Shown in pieces: positions 23,691 to 32,011 of a stretch of DNA of 49,961 nt. The notes under the pieces are model-generated. The model saw nothing but the letters and a program-made list of their open reading frames with translations. It searched no databases and was not told where the DNA came from. Positions within the stretch are counted from its first letter, which is position 1. Each line of letters begins with the position of its first letter. The position numbers were made by a program, and so were the translations under genes. The DNA comes from a virus. The stretch lies in the IMG/VR virus record IMGVR_UViG_3300046690_000186, positions 1-49,961 of that record, one strand, 5' to 3'.

Positions 23691-25024
23691 TGAGTGATTT
23701 TCTTGGTCCGGCCGACGCGCCGAACGCCGTCGCGATCCGGCCCTCGGACACCCGCAGTTTTCCGACTGCCGATACGTGGTTTCGAGATTGCAGCACTGCG
23801 ACCGCCGACGACGGTACCGACATTCAGGCCGCGTTTCTCAATAGCGTGGCGGCGGCGATGCGTGCCGTCGCGCGTGTCAATGGCGGCACGGCGGCCGATC
23901 CGACGATCAAGATCGTGCCCGAGAACGGCCTCGACGACAATTTGCTGATCAAGGCCATTCAGCATTTGTTGCAGCGCGGCCAGCCGTCTTATGCGGCGGA
24001 TACCGGATCGGTCAACGCGTTGTCGATCACGCTGTCGCCGACGCCGCCCGAGTTGAAGTCGGGCATGACGGTGCGCGTCAAGGTGGCGCACACCGTCACG
24101 GGCGCCTCGACCTTGACGGCGAACGGCTTCTCGGGGCCGATCGTGCACCCCGACGGCTCGCCGACGCAAAATCTCGACTTGGTCACCGGCGAGGTGGCAA
24201 CGTTCAATTGGGATGGGTCCCGTTGGCAAAAGGTCGGGTTGTCGGGCGCGCTGTTGACGGCGTCGCGGGACTACTACGTCAACAATTCGACCGGCAGCGA
24301 CACGGCAAACGATGGCTTGAGTGCCGGCGCGCCGTTCGCAACGATCCAACATGCGTTGGATGTGACCGCCAAATTCAACATGAATGGATTCAACGTCACC
24401 ATTCACGTTGCTGACGGAACGTATAACGCCCCGGTGTGGCTCAACCCGGTCAACGGCCAGGGCTCTGTCATCATCATCGGCAACGTCGCCAACCCTGCGA
24501 ATTGCATCGTCAACGGCACGTCGGGCTCGGCTTTCCAGGGCATCGGGCGCGGCTACACCGTGACCGGCTTCACGGTGACGGGTGTGGCTGTGGGCGCCGA
24601 TCCCGGCTGCGGCTTCTACGTCGGCGGCGCGGTCAATCTCGGGGCGATCAACTTCGGTACCGCGACGTTGGCGCACGTTGTCGCGTCCGGCAGCGGCGCG
24701 ACCGTCGTCATTTCGGGTCCGATCAAGATCGTCGGCAGTGCGCAGGTTCATCTTGACGCGAATCTCAATGGGACGATCGTGCTCAACACGTCCGCGCCGC
24801 CGGCGCTGACGATTGTCAACCCCGTCGTGTTTTCGGAATTCTTTATCGCGACGCAGCTCGGCGTCATCGCCGGGGTCTATTCGTCGATCACCGGCGCCGG
24901 CAACGTGTCCGGCATTCGCTACGTCGTGTCGCTCAATGGCGTGATCAGCGTCAACGGGTCGGGCGTCAACTATCTGCCCGGCACGAGCGCTGGGCTGCCA
25001 TCAACGGGAGGTCAATACCTGTGA
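23690..25024 (+). CDS. Tail fibre/spike with predicted beta-helix domain
   Basis: The 444-aa protein has a short N-terminal virion-binding region (to about residue 110), a linker with TNG-type beta repeats, then a right-handed beta-helix start (RDYYVNNSTGSDTANDG, APFATIQHAL) followed by repeated short strands with Gly-Asn turns. This pectate-lyase-like fold is common in host-recognition spikes and some depolymerases; no catalytic site can be assigned by eye. It overlaps gp48 by one base. Confidence 0.8.
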   Translation: MSDFLGPADAPNAVAIRPSDTRSFPTADTWFRDCSTATADDGTDIQAAFLNSVAAAMRAVARVNGGTAADPTIKIVPENGLDDNLLIKAIQHLLQRGQPSYAADTGSVNALSITLSPTPPELKSGMTVRVKVAHTVTGASTLTANGFSGPIVHPDGSPTQNLDLVTGEVATFNWDGSRWQKVGLSGALLTASRDYYVNNSTGSDTANDGLSAGAPFATIQHALDVTAKFNMNGFNVTIHVADGTYNAPVWLNPVNGQGSVIIIGNVANPANCIVNGTSGSAFQGIGRGYTVTGFTVTGVAVGADPGCGFYVGGAVNLGAINFGTATLAHVVASGSGATVVISGPIKIVGSAQVHLDANLNGTIVLNTSAPPALTIVNPVVFSEFFIATQLGVIAGVYSSITGAGNVSGIRYVVSLNGVISVNGSGVNYLPGTSAGLPSTGGQYL

Positions 25025-25611
25025 AAACGTTCAATCCTACCAATTGGTATTGGGCCGTCGGCGGCTCGACGGCGCAGGTTTATTCCAGTGCCAGCAACAC
25101 CTATGTCGCATTGTCCGACGCGACGTTCGGTGCGTGGCGCGCTGCGGGCGGTGTGCCGTCGCAGATTGCCAGCGAGGCTGATCTTTGGGACGTGCTGGCG
25201 CAGGCCGGCGCCACGATCGCCGCGTGGCTGTTCGATGGCGCGACGTTCTCGCAAACGGCTGTCGATCAGTACAGCAAGGCGCAATTGTCGGCCTATGCGA
25301 CCTTCAAGCGCTACGCCGTCGAGACCGGCGGCATCACCGTCGAGGCGATGCCGATCTCGACCGACCGGCAGTCCCAAGCGATGATCAATGGCGCTTACAA
25401 CCTCGTGCAGTTGGCGCCGGCGTCGTCGCTCCAGTTCAAGACGGATTCCGGCTTTGTCGCGCTGAATGCGACGCAGATCATTGCGCTTGCAACGGCGGTC
25501 GCCGTGCACGTGCAGAAGTGCTTTTCGGCCGAGGCTTCGGCGTCCGCCGCGATTGCTGCGGGCACCATGACGACGCCGGCCGAGATCGACGCGGCTTTCG
25601 TCGGCGCCTGA
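25021..25611 (+). CDS. Tail fibre assembly/attachment-type protein (DUF4376-like)
   Basis: The 196-aa protein starts at GTG 25021 by GTGA overlap with the spike gene. The N-terminal part (WYWAVGGSTAQVYSSASNTY) is a small beta module, and the C-terminal part (FVALNATQIIALATAVAVHVQKCF, AEIDAAF) matches the DUF4376 helix pair found next to phage fibre genes. It may be a fibre chaperone or a short fibre segment. Confidence 0.7.
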   Translation: MKTFNPTNWYWAVGGSTAQVYSSASNTYVALSDATFGAWRAAGGVPSQIASEADLWDVLAQAGATIAAWLFDGATFSQTAVDQYSKAQLSAYATFKRYAVETGGITVEAMPISTDRQSQAMINGAYNLVQLAPASSLQFKTDSGFVALNATQIIALATAVAVHVQKCFSAEASASAAIAAGTMTTPAEIDAAFVGA

Positions 25612-25637
25612 TCCGACACATCTTTCGAGGGGCAACA

Positions 25638-27098
25638 ATGCCGATCAAGCACACAAAACTCGCGACGCGCGACGACGGCCTCGACGATGGCCGCGTGCAG
25701 CCGTCATGGTGGAACGAGGATCATGATATCGGCGACTTTCTGTCGGCGATCATCGATCTCGCGGTGACGCCGGGAACGGTGCCGTACATCAAGGCCGACG
25801 GCACCGCCGGTCAATTCGCGCTGTCGGATTTTGCGCGGGCGCTGCTCGTGCTCGCCGATGCGCCGACGTTCCGTTCGGCGCTGGGCGTGGCGGCGCTCGA
25901 CTCGCCGGCCTTCGTCAACACGCCGACGGCGCCGACGGCGCCGCTCAATGCCAACACGATGCAACTCGCCAACATGGCGGCGTTGCAGGCGATGCGCGCC
26001 GATCTCGTCGCGTCGTCGCCGGCGACGCTCGACACGCTCAACGAATTGGCGGCCGCGCTCGGCAACGATCCGAGTTTCGCCACCACGATCACGAACGCGC
26101 TTGCGGCGCGGCTGCGGTTCGATGCGGCGCAGACGTTGACGACGGGCCAGAAGGCGCAAGCGCTGGCTAACCTCGGCCTCGCGCTGGCGGCGGTTGCGAC
26201 GACGGGGGCTTATGCCGACTTGACGGGAAAGCCGACGCTCGGCACGGCCGCCGCGCTCAATGTCGGCACGGGTGCGAACAACATTCCGCAACTCGATTCC
26301 GGCGGCAAGATGCCGGCGGTGGATGGCTCGGCGCTGACGAACATCACGCCGTCGGGCCTCGCGTTCGGACAATGCGTGTTAAAGCTCGTCTCCGGAAATC
26401 TCGTGCTGTTGCCGTACCAGGGTAACCGCATCACGATCAACGGCGTGAGTTGCACGGTTCCCGACGCCGGCGTGTCGCTGGCGCCGACGGGGTTGACGGT
26501 CTCGACGCTCTATTATGTCTATGCCGTTGCGACGGCCGGCGCCGTCACCTCGATCGAGGCCTCGACCACGGGCCACGCCACCTCGACGACGGCGGGCAAC
26601 AAGGGCGTCGAGATCAAGAGCGGCGACAACACGCGATCTCTCGTCGGCATGGCCTATATCGACGCCGGCCCGGCGTTCGCCGATGCCATCGGGAAGCGGT
26701 ATGTCCGGTCATGGTTCAACGACAATGGCCGCACGCTTGAGTCTGCAAAAACTGGCAGCACTACGTCGAGCGTCAACGTATCGCAAGGCATGATTGTAGG
26801 CTTGCTTATGTGGGCCGGCGAGGCGGTGACGGCGACGGCGAGTGGCATCAATTATAACACTGTCGTAACGGGCAGCGGCTACGGCATGCAAATCATGTAC
26901 GATGCGGCGGTCCTGCTCGGAGATGCCATTATCTCGGCGCCAGCCTCGCAATCGTTTTTTCAGATGACGTTCTCCGGAACGGCCTCGCACGCCGCGCTAC
27001 CCGAGGGGCTGCATACGTTTGATCTCGGCGCAACGGCGGGAGGCGCTGGCGGGACGATCCAATACACGGCGCGGCTCAGCGTAGTGGTGCGCCGCTAA
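25638..27098 (+). CDS. Tail fibre protein, distal
   Basis: The 486-aa protein from ATG 25638 begins MPIKHTKLATRDDGLDDGRV and has the helical/beta repeat shaft typical of phage fibres (NTPTAPTAPLNANTMQLANM, ATLDTLNELAAALGNDPSF, GAYADLTGKPTLGTAAALNV). The C-terminal 200 residues are a Gly/Thr-rich beta region likely to hold the receptor-binding tip. A longer frame upstream to 25185 overlaps the preceding gene fully and is rejected. Confidence 0.82.
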   Translation: MPIKHTKLATRDDGLDDGRVQPSWWNEDHDIGDFLSAIIDLAVTPGTVPYIKADGTAGQFALSDFARALLVLADAPTFRSALGVAALDSPAFVNTPTAPTAPLNANTMQLANMAALQAMRADLVASSPATLDTLNELAAALGNDPSFATTITNALAARLRFDAAQTLTTGQKAQALANLGLALAAVATTGAYADLTGKPTLGTAAALNVGTGANNIPQLDSGGKMPAVDGSALTNITPSGLAFGQCVLKLVSGNLVLLPYQGNRITINGVSCTVPDAGVSLAPTGLTVSTLYYVYAVATAGAVTSIEASTTGHATSTTAGNKGVEIKSGDNTRSLVGMAYIDAGPAFADAIGKRYVRSWFNDNGRTLESAKTGSTTSSVNVSQGMIVGLLMWAGEAVTATASGINYNTVVTGSGYGMQIMYDAAVLLGDAIISAPASQSFFQMTFSGTASHAALPEGLHTFDLGATAGGAGGTIQYTARLSVVVRR

Positions 27099-27134
27099 GG
27101 GCGGCTTTCCTCCAAACGAACAGGAACGATCCCG

Positions 27135-27524
27135 ATGCGATCACTTCTCGCAGCGGTGTCGCTTGCGCTTGCGCTCGCGGCATCGCCGGCGCATGCGCGC
27201 CCGCACCATCATCACCACCATCACCATCACGTCGCATCGGGGCGGCCGGCAGCGTGCGCCGGCATTCCATGGTGTGGGTGCTGGCTGCGGCTTCGCCTCG
27301 GCGTCGGCGATGCGCGGCTCAATCTGGCGCGGGCATGGGCCGATGTCGGCTCGGCCGCCTCGGGGCCCGGCGCCGGCGTCGTCGCGGTGTGGCGGCATCA
27401 CGTCGGCATCATCACTGAAAACCTCGGCGGCGGTTTGATCCGCCTTCTCTCCGGCAATGACGGCAATGCGGTGCGCGAGCGTGTTCGCTCGACGCGCGGC
27501 ATCATCGCCTATCGAAAGGTCTGA
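27135..27524 (+). CDS. Secreted CHAP/NlpC-like (TIGR02594-type) protein with nine-histidine run
   Basis: The 129-aa protein has a signal peptide (MRSLLAAVSLALALAASPAHA, cleavage probably after residue 21) and then nine consecutive His (24-32). The rest fits the TIGR02594 cysteine-peptidase-like pattern: IPWCGCW (C47), HHVGII (H89) and SGNDGNAV (N108). Members are thought to cleave peptidoglycan peptide bonds. It is the first gene of the lysis cassette, so it may be an exported auxiliary lysin. The His run may bind metal ions. It is followed after 2 bases by the muramidase gene. Confidence 0.7.
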   Translation: MRSLLAAVSLALALAASPAHARPHHHHHHHHHVASGRPAACAGIPWCGCWLRLRLGVGDARLNLARAWADVGSAASGPGAGVVAVWRHHVGIITENLGGGLIRLLSGNDGNAVRERVRSTRGIIAYRKV

Positions 27525-27526
27525 TC

Positions 27527-28744
27527 ATGTTCTCGGAAACTCTCACTCAAGCGCTCGTCGCTGCGGCGAACGCGAACGGGATCGAGCCGCCCGCGATGCT
27601 CGCGCTCGGCGAGGTCGAAACCGCCGGCAATGCGTTTGAACAGGACGGCCGCACGCCGGCGCTGCTTTATGAGCGGCACAAGGCCTATAGCATCGCGGCG
27701 AAGTTCTCCAAGGCGCTGCAAGCCGCGTTCGTGCGCGCGGGCCTCGCGATCCCGAAATGGTCGCCAAAGACGCAATACAAGGATCAGGGCACGAGCGCGA
27801 AGCGCCTCACGCTGATCGCCAATGCGCGCGGCATCAACGCCGAGATCGCCAATCAATCGGCGTCGTGGGGCATCGGTCAAACGATGGGCTTCCTTTACGC
27901 CGAGTTGGGGTTCGGCTCGGCGTGCGCCATGGTCGATCACATGACCGGCAACCTCGCCGGCCAGATCGAGTGCATGGTGCGCGAGATCAAAAACAAGCAT
28001 CTGATCGAGCCGTTGAACCGGCACGATTGGGCGCATGTCGCGCTGATCTATAACGGCAAGGGCTATGCCGCCAACAATTACGATGTGCGGCTCGCCGACG
28101 CCTATAAGCGTTGGGTGCGCAAGCTCGGCGCCGGCGCCGCCGTCGCGACCGTTCCGGCTATGCCGGCCGACGATGTCAAGGCGCTGCAACGCAAGTTGCG
28201 CGGGCTCGGCTATGCCGGCGTGGGCAATCCCGATGGCCGATGGGGCGTCAAGACGATCGGCGCGCTGTCGCAGTTTCAGGCGCATGAGGGCTTGCCCGTC
28301 ACCGGCAAATATGACGACGCGACGCGCGAGGCGATGAAGTCGGCCGAGCCGATCGAGCCGCCGGCCGAGCGCAAGCGGGCGACGGCGTCCGATCTCGCCG
28401 AGGCCGGATCGAAAACCGTCAAGGCGGCCGATGGCGGCTCGATGTTCGCGTGGCTCAAGGGCATCACCGGCACCACGATCGCCGGCGGAAGTGTCGCCGA
28501 AAAGTTCGGCCTTCTCGACACCGCGCAAGCCGGGATCGACAAGGCGAACCAGGCCAAGGGCATTTGGGATTCGTTCTGCGATCTCGCGCACCCGCTGCTC
28601 GCCGGCCCGGCGCCGATCATCGTCGGCCTCGTGCTGATCGCCTCGGGCGTCGCGGCTTATGTCCTGTTCGCGCGGATCAAGGCCTATCGCGTCGCCGATC
28701 ACAACAGCGGCGCGCATGCCGGGCCGCTCAAAGACGAGGTGTGA
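27527..28744 (+). CDS. Endolysin: N-acetylmuramidase + PG-binding domain + C-terminal TM segment
   Basis: The 405-aa protein has an N-terminal N-acetylmuramidase domain (PF11860 type: LGEVETAGNAFEQDGRTPALLYERH, then SWGIGQTMGF), a peptidoglycan-binding domain (about residues 209-270: DDVKALQRKLRGLGYAG, FQAHEGLPVTGKYDDATREAM), a linker and a hydrophobic C-terminal helix (about 361-383, PIIVGLVLIASGVAAYVLFA). It should cleave cell-wall glycan at lysis. A C-terminal anchor is unusual for an endolysin. There is no N-terminal signal. ATG 27527 is 2 bases after the previous stop. Confidence 0.88.
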   Translation: MFSETLTQALVAAANANGIEPPAMLALGEVETAGNAFEQDGRTPALLYERHKAYSIAAKFSKALQAAFVRAGLAIPKWSPKTQYKDQGTSAKRLTLIANARGINAEIANQSASWGIGQTMGFLYAELGFGSACAMVDHMTGNLAGQIECMVREIKNKHLIEPLNRHDWAHVALIYNGKGYAANNYDVRLADAYKRWVRKLGAGAAVATVPAMPADDVKALQRKLRGLGYAGVGNPDGRWGVKTIGALSQFQAHEGLPVTGKYDDATREAMKSAEPIEPPAERKRATASDLAEAGSKTVKAADGGSMFAWLKGITGTTIAGGSVAEKFGLLDTAQAGIDKANQAKGIWDSFCDLAHPLLAGPAPIIVGLVLIASGVAAYVLFARIKAYRVADHNSGAHAGPLKDEV

Positions 28745-28747
28745 GCC

Positions 28748-29194
28748 ATGATTGCTTCGCTATTGCTGTCGCTGGGCGTGCCGGTCGCGCTCGGCGGCGG
28801 TTGGTGGGTTGCGGCGCTGTTCTTTGCGCCGGCGGCCTCGACGCTGAAATCGACGCTCGATTTCCTCCGATCGCCGCTCGGCACCGCGCTCGGCGTGATC
28901 GCGCTCGCGCTGTTTCTCTACGGCTCGGGGTGGATCGGCGGCGACATTCACGGCGCGCGCGAGGTGCGCGGCGCCTGGAAGGCAGACACCGCCGCGCGCG
29001 TGACGGCCGAGGCTGCTCGCGAGGCGGCGTTGCGCGCCGAGATGAAGCGCACGGCCGACGCCGGCGTGTCCGTCGATCTCACCTATTCCCGTTCCATCGA
29101 TCAGAAGGTGCATGACTATGTTGCGCAAACTCCCGCAATTGCTTGCCGTCGCGCTACTCGCGACGACATTAGCCGGTTGCTTTCCATCAAGTGA
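28748..29194 (+). CDS. Inner-membrane spanin (Rz-like) with two hydrophobic segments
   Basis: The 148-aa protein has two hydrophobic segments (about residues 2-28 and 42-63) followed by a charged helical region (REVRGAWKADTAARVTAEAA, REAALRAEMKRTADAG), as expected for the periplasmic coiled coil of an i-spanin. A lipoprotein gene begins inside it in another frame, the classic embedded or overlapping Rz/Rz1 arrangement. Two membrane segments instead of one is odd; it may combine a pinholin-like hairpin with a spanin. It starts 3 bases after the endolysin. Confidence 0.7.
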   Translation: MIASLLLSLGVPVALGGGWWVAALFFAPAASTLKSTLDFLRSPLGTALGVIALALFLYGSGWIGGDIHGAREVRGAWKADTAARVTAEAAREAALRAEMKRTADAGVSVDLTYSRSIDQKVHDYVAQTPAIACRRATRDDISRLLSIK

Positions 29195-29408
29195 CGGCCC
29201 GACCGTGCCGGGCGTGCCGCGCCACGTGCCGCGCGATTGCGTGAAGCTTTTCAACAAAGTGCCCGATCCCGGCGCCGCCGAGGGTCAGGATTTGGGCGAC
29301 ATCGCTGCGGGGTACAAAGGCGCATGGCGCAAGGCAAACAAGCGCATCGCCGTCGCCGGCGCTTGCGTCGAGCATCAGGCCGACGCGATCGAGCAGGGTG
29401 CGAAGTGA
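29112..29408 (+). CDS. Outer-membrane spanin lipoprotein (Rz1-like)
   Basis: This is 98 aa from ATG 29112 (or 29118). A lipoprotein signal ends in the lipobox LAGC (Cys about residue 23) after LLAVALLATT. The mature part is proline-containing (SSDGPTVPGVPRHVPRD) and short, as in o-spanins, which bridge to the i-spanin to fuse the two membranes at the last step of lysis. It overlaps the Rz-like gene by 83 bases in another frame. Confidence 0.85.
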   Translation: MTMLRKLPQLLAVALLATTLAGCFPSSDGPTVPGVPRHVPRDCVKLFNKVPDPGAAEGQDLGDIAAGYKGAWRKANKRIAVAGACVEHQADAIEQGAK

Positions 29409-29776
29409 TGGCGCTCGATCAGAGCGCGTTGACGCAAGAAGTTGCCAACCTCAAGGCCGGGCACGGCGAATTGCGATCGGATTTCCGCAACCTCGAAAAC
29501 AAGGTCGATAGCGGCTTTGCGATGTTGGTGCAGAAGCTCGACACCAAGACGACGCCGCAATGGCAGCCGATCGGCATCGCCGTCACGGTGCTGTTGTTCA
29601 TCGGCGGAATTTTCGTGACCGCGATCAAAGACGGCCTCGGCAAAAACGAGGCGACGATCGAGATCATGCGGCGCGAGAACGAGGGCCGCATCGTCAAGCT
29701 GTGGGACGCCGAGAACGCGACGGCGCGTGAGCTTTCGTTTCTCAAGGGGCAATTGCACCCGCTGCCGAAACAGTAG
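29408..29776 (+). CDS. Coiled-coil protein with one central TM segment, holin-like candidate
   Basis: The 122-aa protein has an N-terminal heptad-rich helix (ALTQEVANLKAGHGELRSDF, NLENKVDSGFAMLVQKLD), one hydrophobic segment (about 55-75: IGIAVTVLLFIGGIFVTAI) and a charged C-terminal helix. The layout recalls XhlA-type holin partners. It shares a base with the Rz1 stop and closes the lysis cassette, so a lysis-timing role is plausible, but the family is not certain. Confidence 0.55.
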   Translation: MALDQSALTQEVANLKAGHGELRSDFRNLENKVDSGFAMLVQKLDTKTTPQWQPIGIAVTVLLFIGGIFVTAIKDGLGKNEATIEIMRRENEGRIVKLWDAENATARELSFLKGQLHPLPKQ

Positions 29777-29796
29777 CGGGCGAGGGGCACAATCAA

Positions 29797-31011
29797 GTGA
29801 ATGATGATCTCAAGCGCCGGGCCGATGCTTACAAAGAGCGCGGCTCGGAACGGGCCGCCGCGCGCGCGCTCGGCATCTCCAAAACCGCCATGCACGAAAG
29901 CCTCAAGCGGGCCGCCGAGCAAGGTTTGCTCGGCTTCAAGCCGGTGTTGCCCGGCTATGAGTTGAAGCGATCGAGCGCGCAACTCGACAAGTCGGGCAAC
30001 GTCGAAAAGGAGTGGGTGACGCAGCACAAGGAGTCCGGCCCGGCGTTCGCGATGCCGGCTGGCCAAGTGCTCAAGGGCGTGTCGGCGTTCGTCGATGGCG
30101 ACGGGCGTATCCGTCACCAATGGATCAAGACGAAAAGCGATAGCGCTGCGCCGGAATTGATCGAGGCCATCAAGGCCGAGTTCAAGGATTACAACGGCCG
30201 CGCGCCCGTGATCCGCAAGCCGCTCTCGACCGATCGCGACTTTCTCAACGTGCTGGCGATTGCCGATCCGCACGTCGGCATGCTGTCGTGGGGTGAGCAA
30301 ACCGGCGCCGATTACGATCTCAACATCGCCCGCAAGCGCGTGCTTGGCACCTCGCAAGAGGTTCTCTGTGCGGCGCCGAAGGCGCGCGAGTTACTGATCG
30401 CCAATCTCGGCGACTGGTATCACGCCAACGATCAACGCAACGTCACGCCGAAGTCGAAACATCAACTCGATGTCGATGGGCGGCATTTCAAGGTGCTACG
30501 GGCCGGTGTTCGGCTGTTCATCGACATCATCGAGATCGGCTTGCGCCGTCACGATCACGTCGAGGTCGTCACCATTCCCGGCAACCATGACCCCGAGGCG
30601 TCGCTCGCGCTGGCGCTGGCGCTGTCGTGTTTCTATTCGCGCAACCGGCGCGTGACGATCGCGCTGCCGTCGGACATCTATTATCGGCAGTTCGGCGCGA
30701 CGCTGATCGGCTGCGCGCACGGCGACAAGGCGCCGCCTTCGCGTATGGCTATGGCGATGGCGGTTGACCAGCGCGAGGCCTGGGGCAAGACGGCGTATCA
30801 TTGGTTCCTGTATGGGCACATTCACAATGAGAAGGTCGATACGCACGGTGATGTCAAGGTAGAGGCGTTCTCGACGCTCGCCGACAAGGATAATCACGCC
30901 TTCGGCGGCGCGTGGCGCTCGTCGCAATCGCTGCAACTGATCACGCTGCACAAGAAGCGGGGGCCGCACGGCCGCGTGATCCGCAACATCCCGCCGCCGA
31001 GCATGCGGTGA
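29797..31011 (+). CDS. HTH-containing calcineurin-like metallophosphoesterase
   Basis: The 404-aa protein starts at GTG 29797 with GAGGGGC upstream. Residues 1-45 form a helix-turn-helix (ERGSERAAARALGISKTAMH, ESLKRAAEQGLL). From about residue 148 a metallophosphoesterase domain shows all its metal motifs: ADPHVG, GDWYHAND, GNHDPE, CAHGD and YGHIHNE. Such domains cleave phosphodiesters or phosphomonoesters with two metals. The HTH-phosphoesterase union suggests action on DNA. It sits between lysis genes and nucleotide-metabolism genes. Confidence 0.82.
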   Translation: MNDDLKRRADAYKERGSERAAARALGISKTAMHESLKRAAEQGLLGFKPVLPGYELKRSSAQLDKSGNVEKEWVTQHKESGPAFAMPAGQVLKGVSAFVDGDGRIRHQWIKTKSDSAAPELIEAIKAEFKDYNGRAPVIRKPLSTDRDFLNVLAIADPHVGMLSWGEQTGADYDLNIARKRVLGTSQEVLCAAPKARELLIANLGDWYHANDQRNVTPKSKHQLDVDGRHFKVLRAGVRLFIDIIEIGLRRHDHVEVVTIPGNHDPEASLALALALSCFYSRNRRVTIALPSDIYYRQFGATLIGCAHGDKAPPSRMAMAMAVDQREAWGKTAYHWFLYGHIHNEKVDTHGDVKVEAFSTLADKDNHAFGGAWRSSQSLQLITLHKKRGPHGRVIRNIPPPSMR

Positions 31012-31015
31012 TGCC

Positions 31016-31273
31016 ATGGCGAAAAAGGCGAGGAAGCCGAAAAAGCTAGCGCGGCCGAGCAAGCCGCGCTCGTCACCGTATCTGCAAATCTATGAGGGCG
31101 AGTGGATCGAGCCGGCCAAGCGCGGCTTCATTCACGCGTGCTGTGGCTGCGATCTCGTGCACGTCACCGACTATCACGTCGCGCCCGGTGATCGGGTGCA
31201 ATTCAGAACGCGGGTTGATCGGCGGCTCACGGCCGCCGCTCGCCGTGCAAAAAAGGACAAGGGCGACGAATGA
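31016..31273 (+). CDS. Small basic Cys/His protein, 85 aa
   Basis: The protein has a very basic N-terminus (MAKKARKPKKLARPSKPRSS), a central HACCGCDLVHVTDYHV with three Cys and three His that could bind zinc, and a basic C-terminus. It lies between the phosphoesterase and dNMP kinase genes with a 4-base overlap to the latter. A nucleic-acid-binding role is inference from charge. Confidence 0.55.
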   Translation: MAKKARKPKKLARPSKPRSSPYLQIYEGEWIEPAKRGFIHACCGCDLVHVTDYHVAPGDRVQFRTRVDRRLTAAARRAKKDKGDE

Positions 31274-31842
31274 AGCAGTTTCCGTTTCGAATCATGGTGG
31301 TCGGCCATGGCCGCCACGGCAAGGACACCGCCGCCGAAATCCTCCGAGATGACTTCGGCGCGACCTTCGTCTCGTCGAGTTGGTTCATGGCTGAGCGCGT
31401 GGTTTTTCCGCATTTTTGCAAGGCACATCCGGGCCGCTACTCGTCGGTGCAAGCGTGCTACGACGATCGAGCTAGCGAGCGAGCGACATGGTTCAATCTT
31501 ATCGCCGCATCTAACGCGGCCGATCTCACTACGCTCGGCCGAGCGATCTTTGCCGAGTATGATCTCTATGTCGGCAACCGCAACGCGCGCGAGTTTCATG
31601 CGCTGCGGAACGCCGGCGCGTTTGACTTGTCGATTTGGGTCGATGCGTGTGAGCGGGTGGAGTATCGGGAGCCGCGCACCTCCCTGACTATTGAACCTTG
31701 GATGTGTGATTTTGTGCTCGACAACAACGGAACGCCGGACGATCTCCGGCGCAACGTCGGCTCGCTGATGGGTGGGCCTATGCGGCCTCGTCGGCCTCGA
31801 TCAGCCGGCGGGCTTGCGCCGGCGTCAATAGCCGCAACATGA
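31270..31842 (+). CDS. Deoxynucleoside monophosphate kinase-like P-loop protein
   Basis: The 190-aa protein has a Walker A box GHGRHGKDT (about residues 12-20) typical of phage dNMP kinases (T4 gene 1 type) and a lid-like arginine-rich middle. SIWVDACERVEYREP, then FVLDNNGTPDDLRRNVGSLM resembles the C-terminal base-binding segment. It would phosphorylate dNMPs for phage replication. The last 65 bases overlap the convergent minus-strand HTH gene, so the C-terminal tail (RPRRPRSAGGLAPAS) may be a run-on extension. Confidence 0.75.
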   Translation: MKQFPFRIMVVGHGRHGKDTAAEILRDDFGATFVSSSWFMAERVVFPHFCKAHPGRYSSVQACYDDRASERATWFNLIAASNAADLTTLGRAIFAEYDLYVGNRNAREFHALRNAGAFDLSIWVDACERVEYREPRTSLTIEPWMCDFVLDNNGTPDDLRRNVGSLMGGPMRPRRPRSAGGLAPASIAAT

Positions 31843-32011
31843 TTTGCACCGCGCGCGGGATGTCGAGCGCGGTGCCGTCGCGCTTGAGCCAGCGTCGCAC
31901 CGTCGAGGGGTTGACGCAGATCACGCGGGCGAGGGCCTGTTGCGAAAGTCCGAGGCGCAACAGATGCCATCGCGCCTCGGCGGGTGTCATGGTCGGGGTT
32001 TCAAGTTGCAT
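31778..32011 (-). CDS. Small helix-turn-helix regulator
   Basis: The 77-aa protein carries a recognisable HTH: LSQQALARVICVNPSTVRRW in the middle, then PRAVQIMLRLLTPAQARRL. Start ATG 32011 is used; an internal ATG at 31990 is possible. It overlaps the end of the gene before it by 11 bases and ends convergently inside the dNMP kinase gene. It probably regulates phage genes and is the last gene of the operon that starts at the 33034 operator. Confidence 0.65.
   Translation of the reverse strand: MQLETPTMTPAEARWHLLRLGLSQQALARVICVNPSTVRRWLKRDGTALDIPRAVQIMLRLLTPAQARRLIEADEAA

Noticed and set aside
25185-25637. Long N-terminal extension of the distal fibre gene
   Set aside because: It lies fully within the preceding gene in another frame; ATG 25638 follows a GAGGGGC ribosome site.
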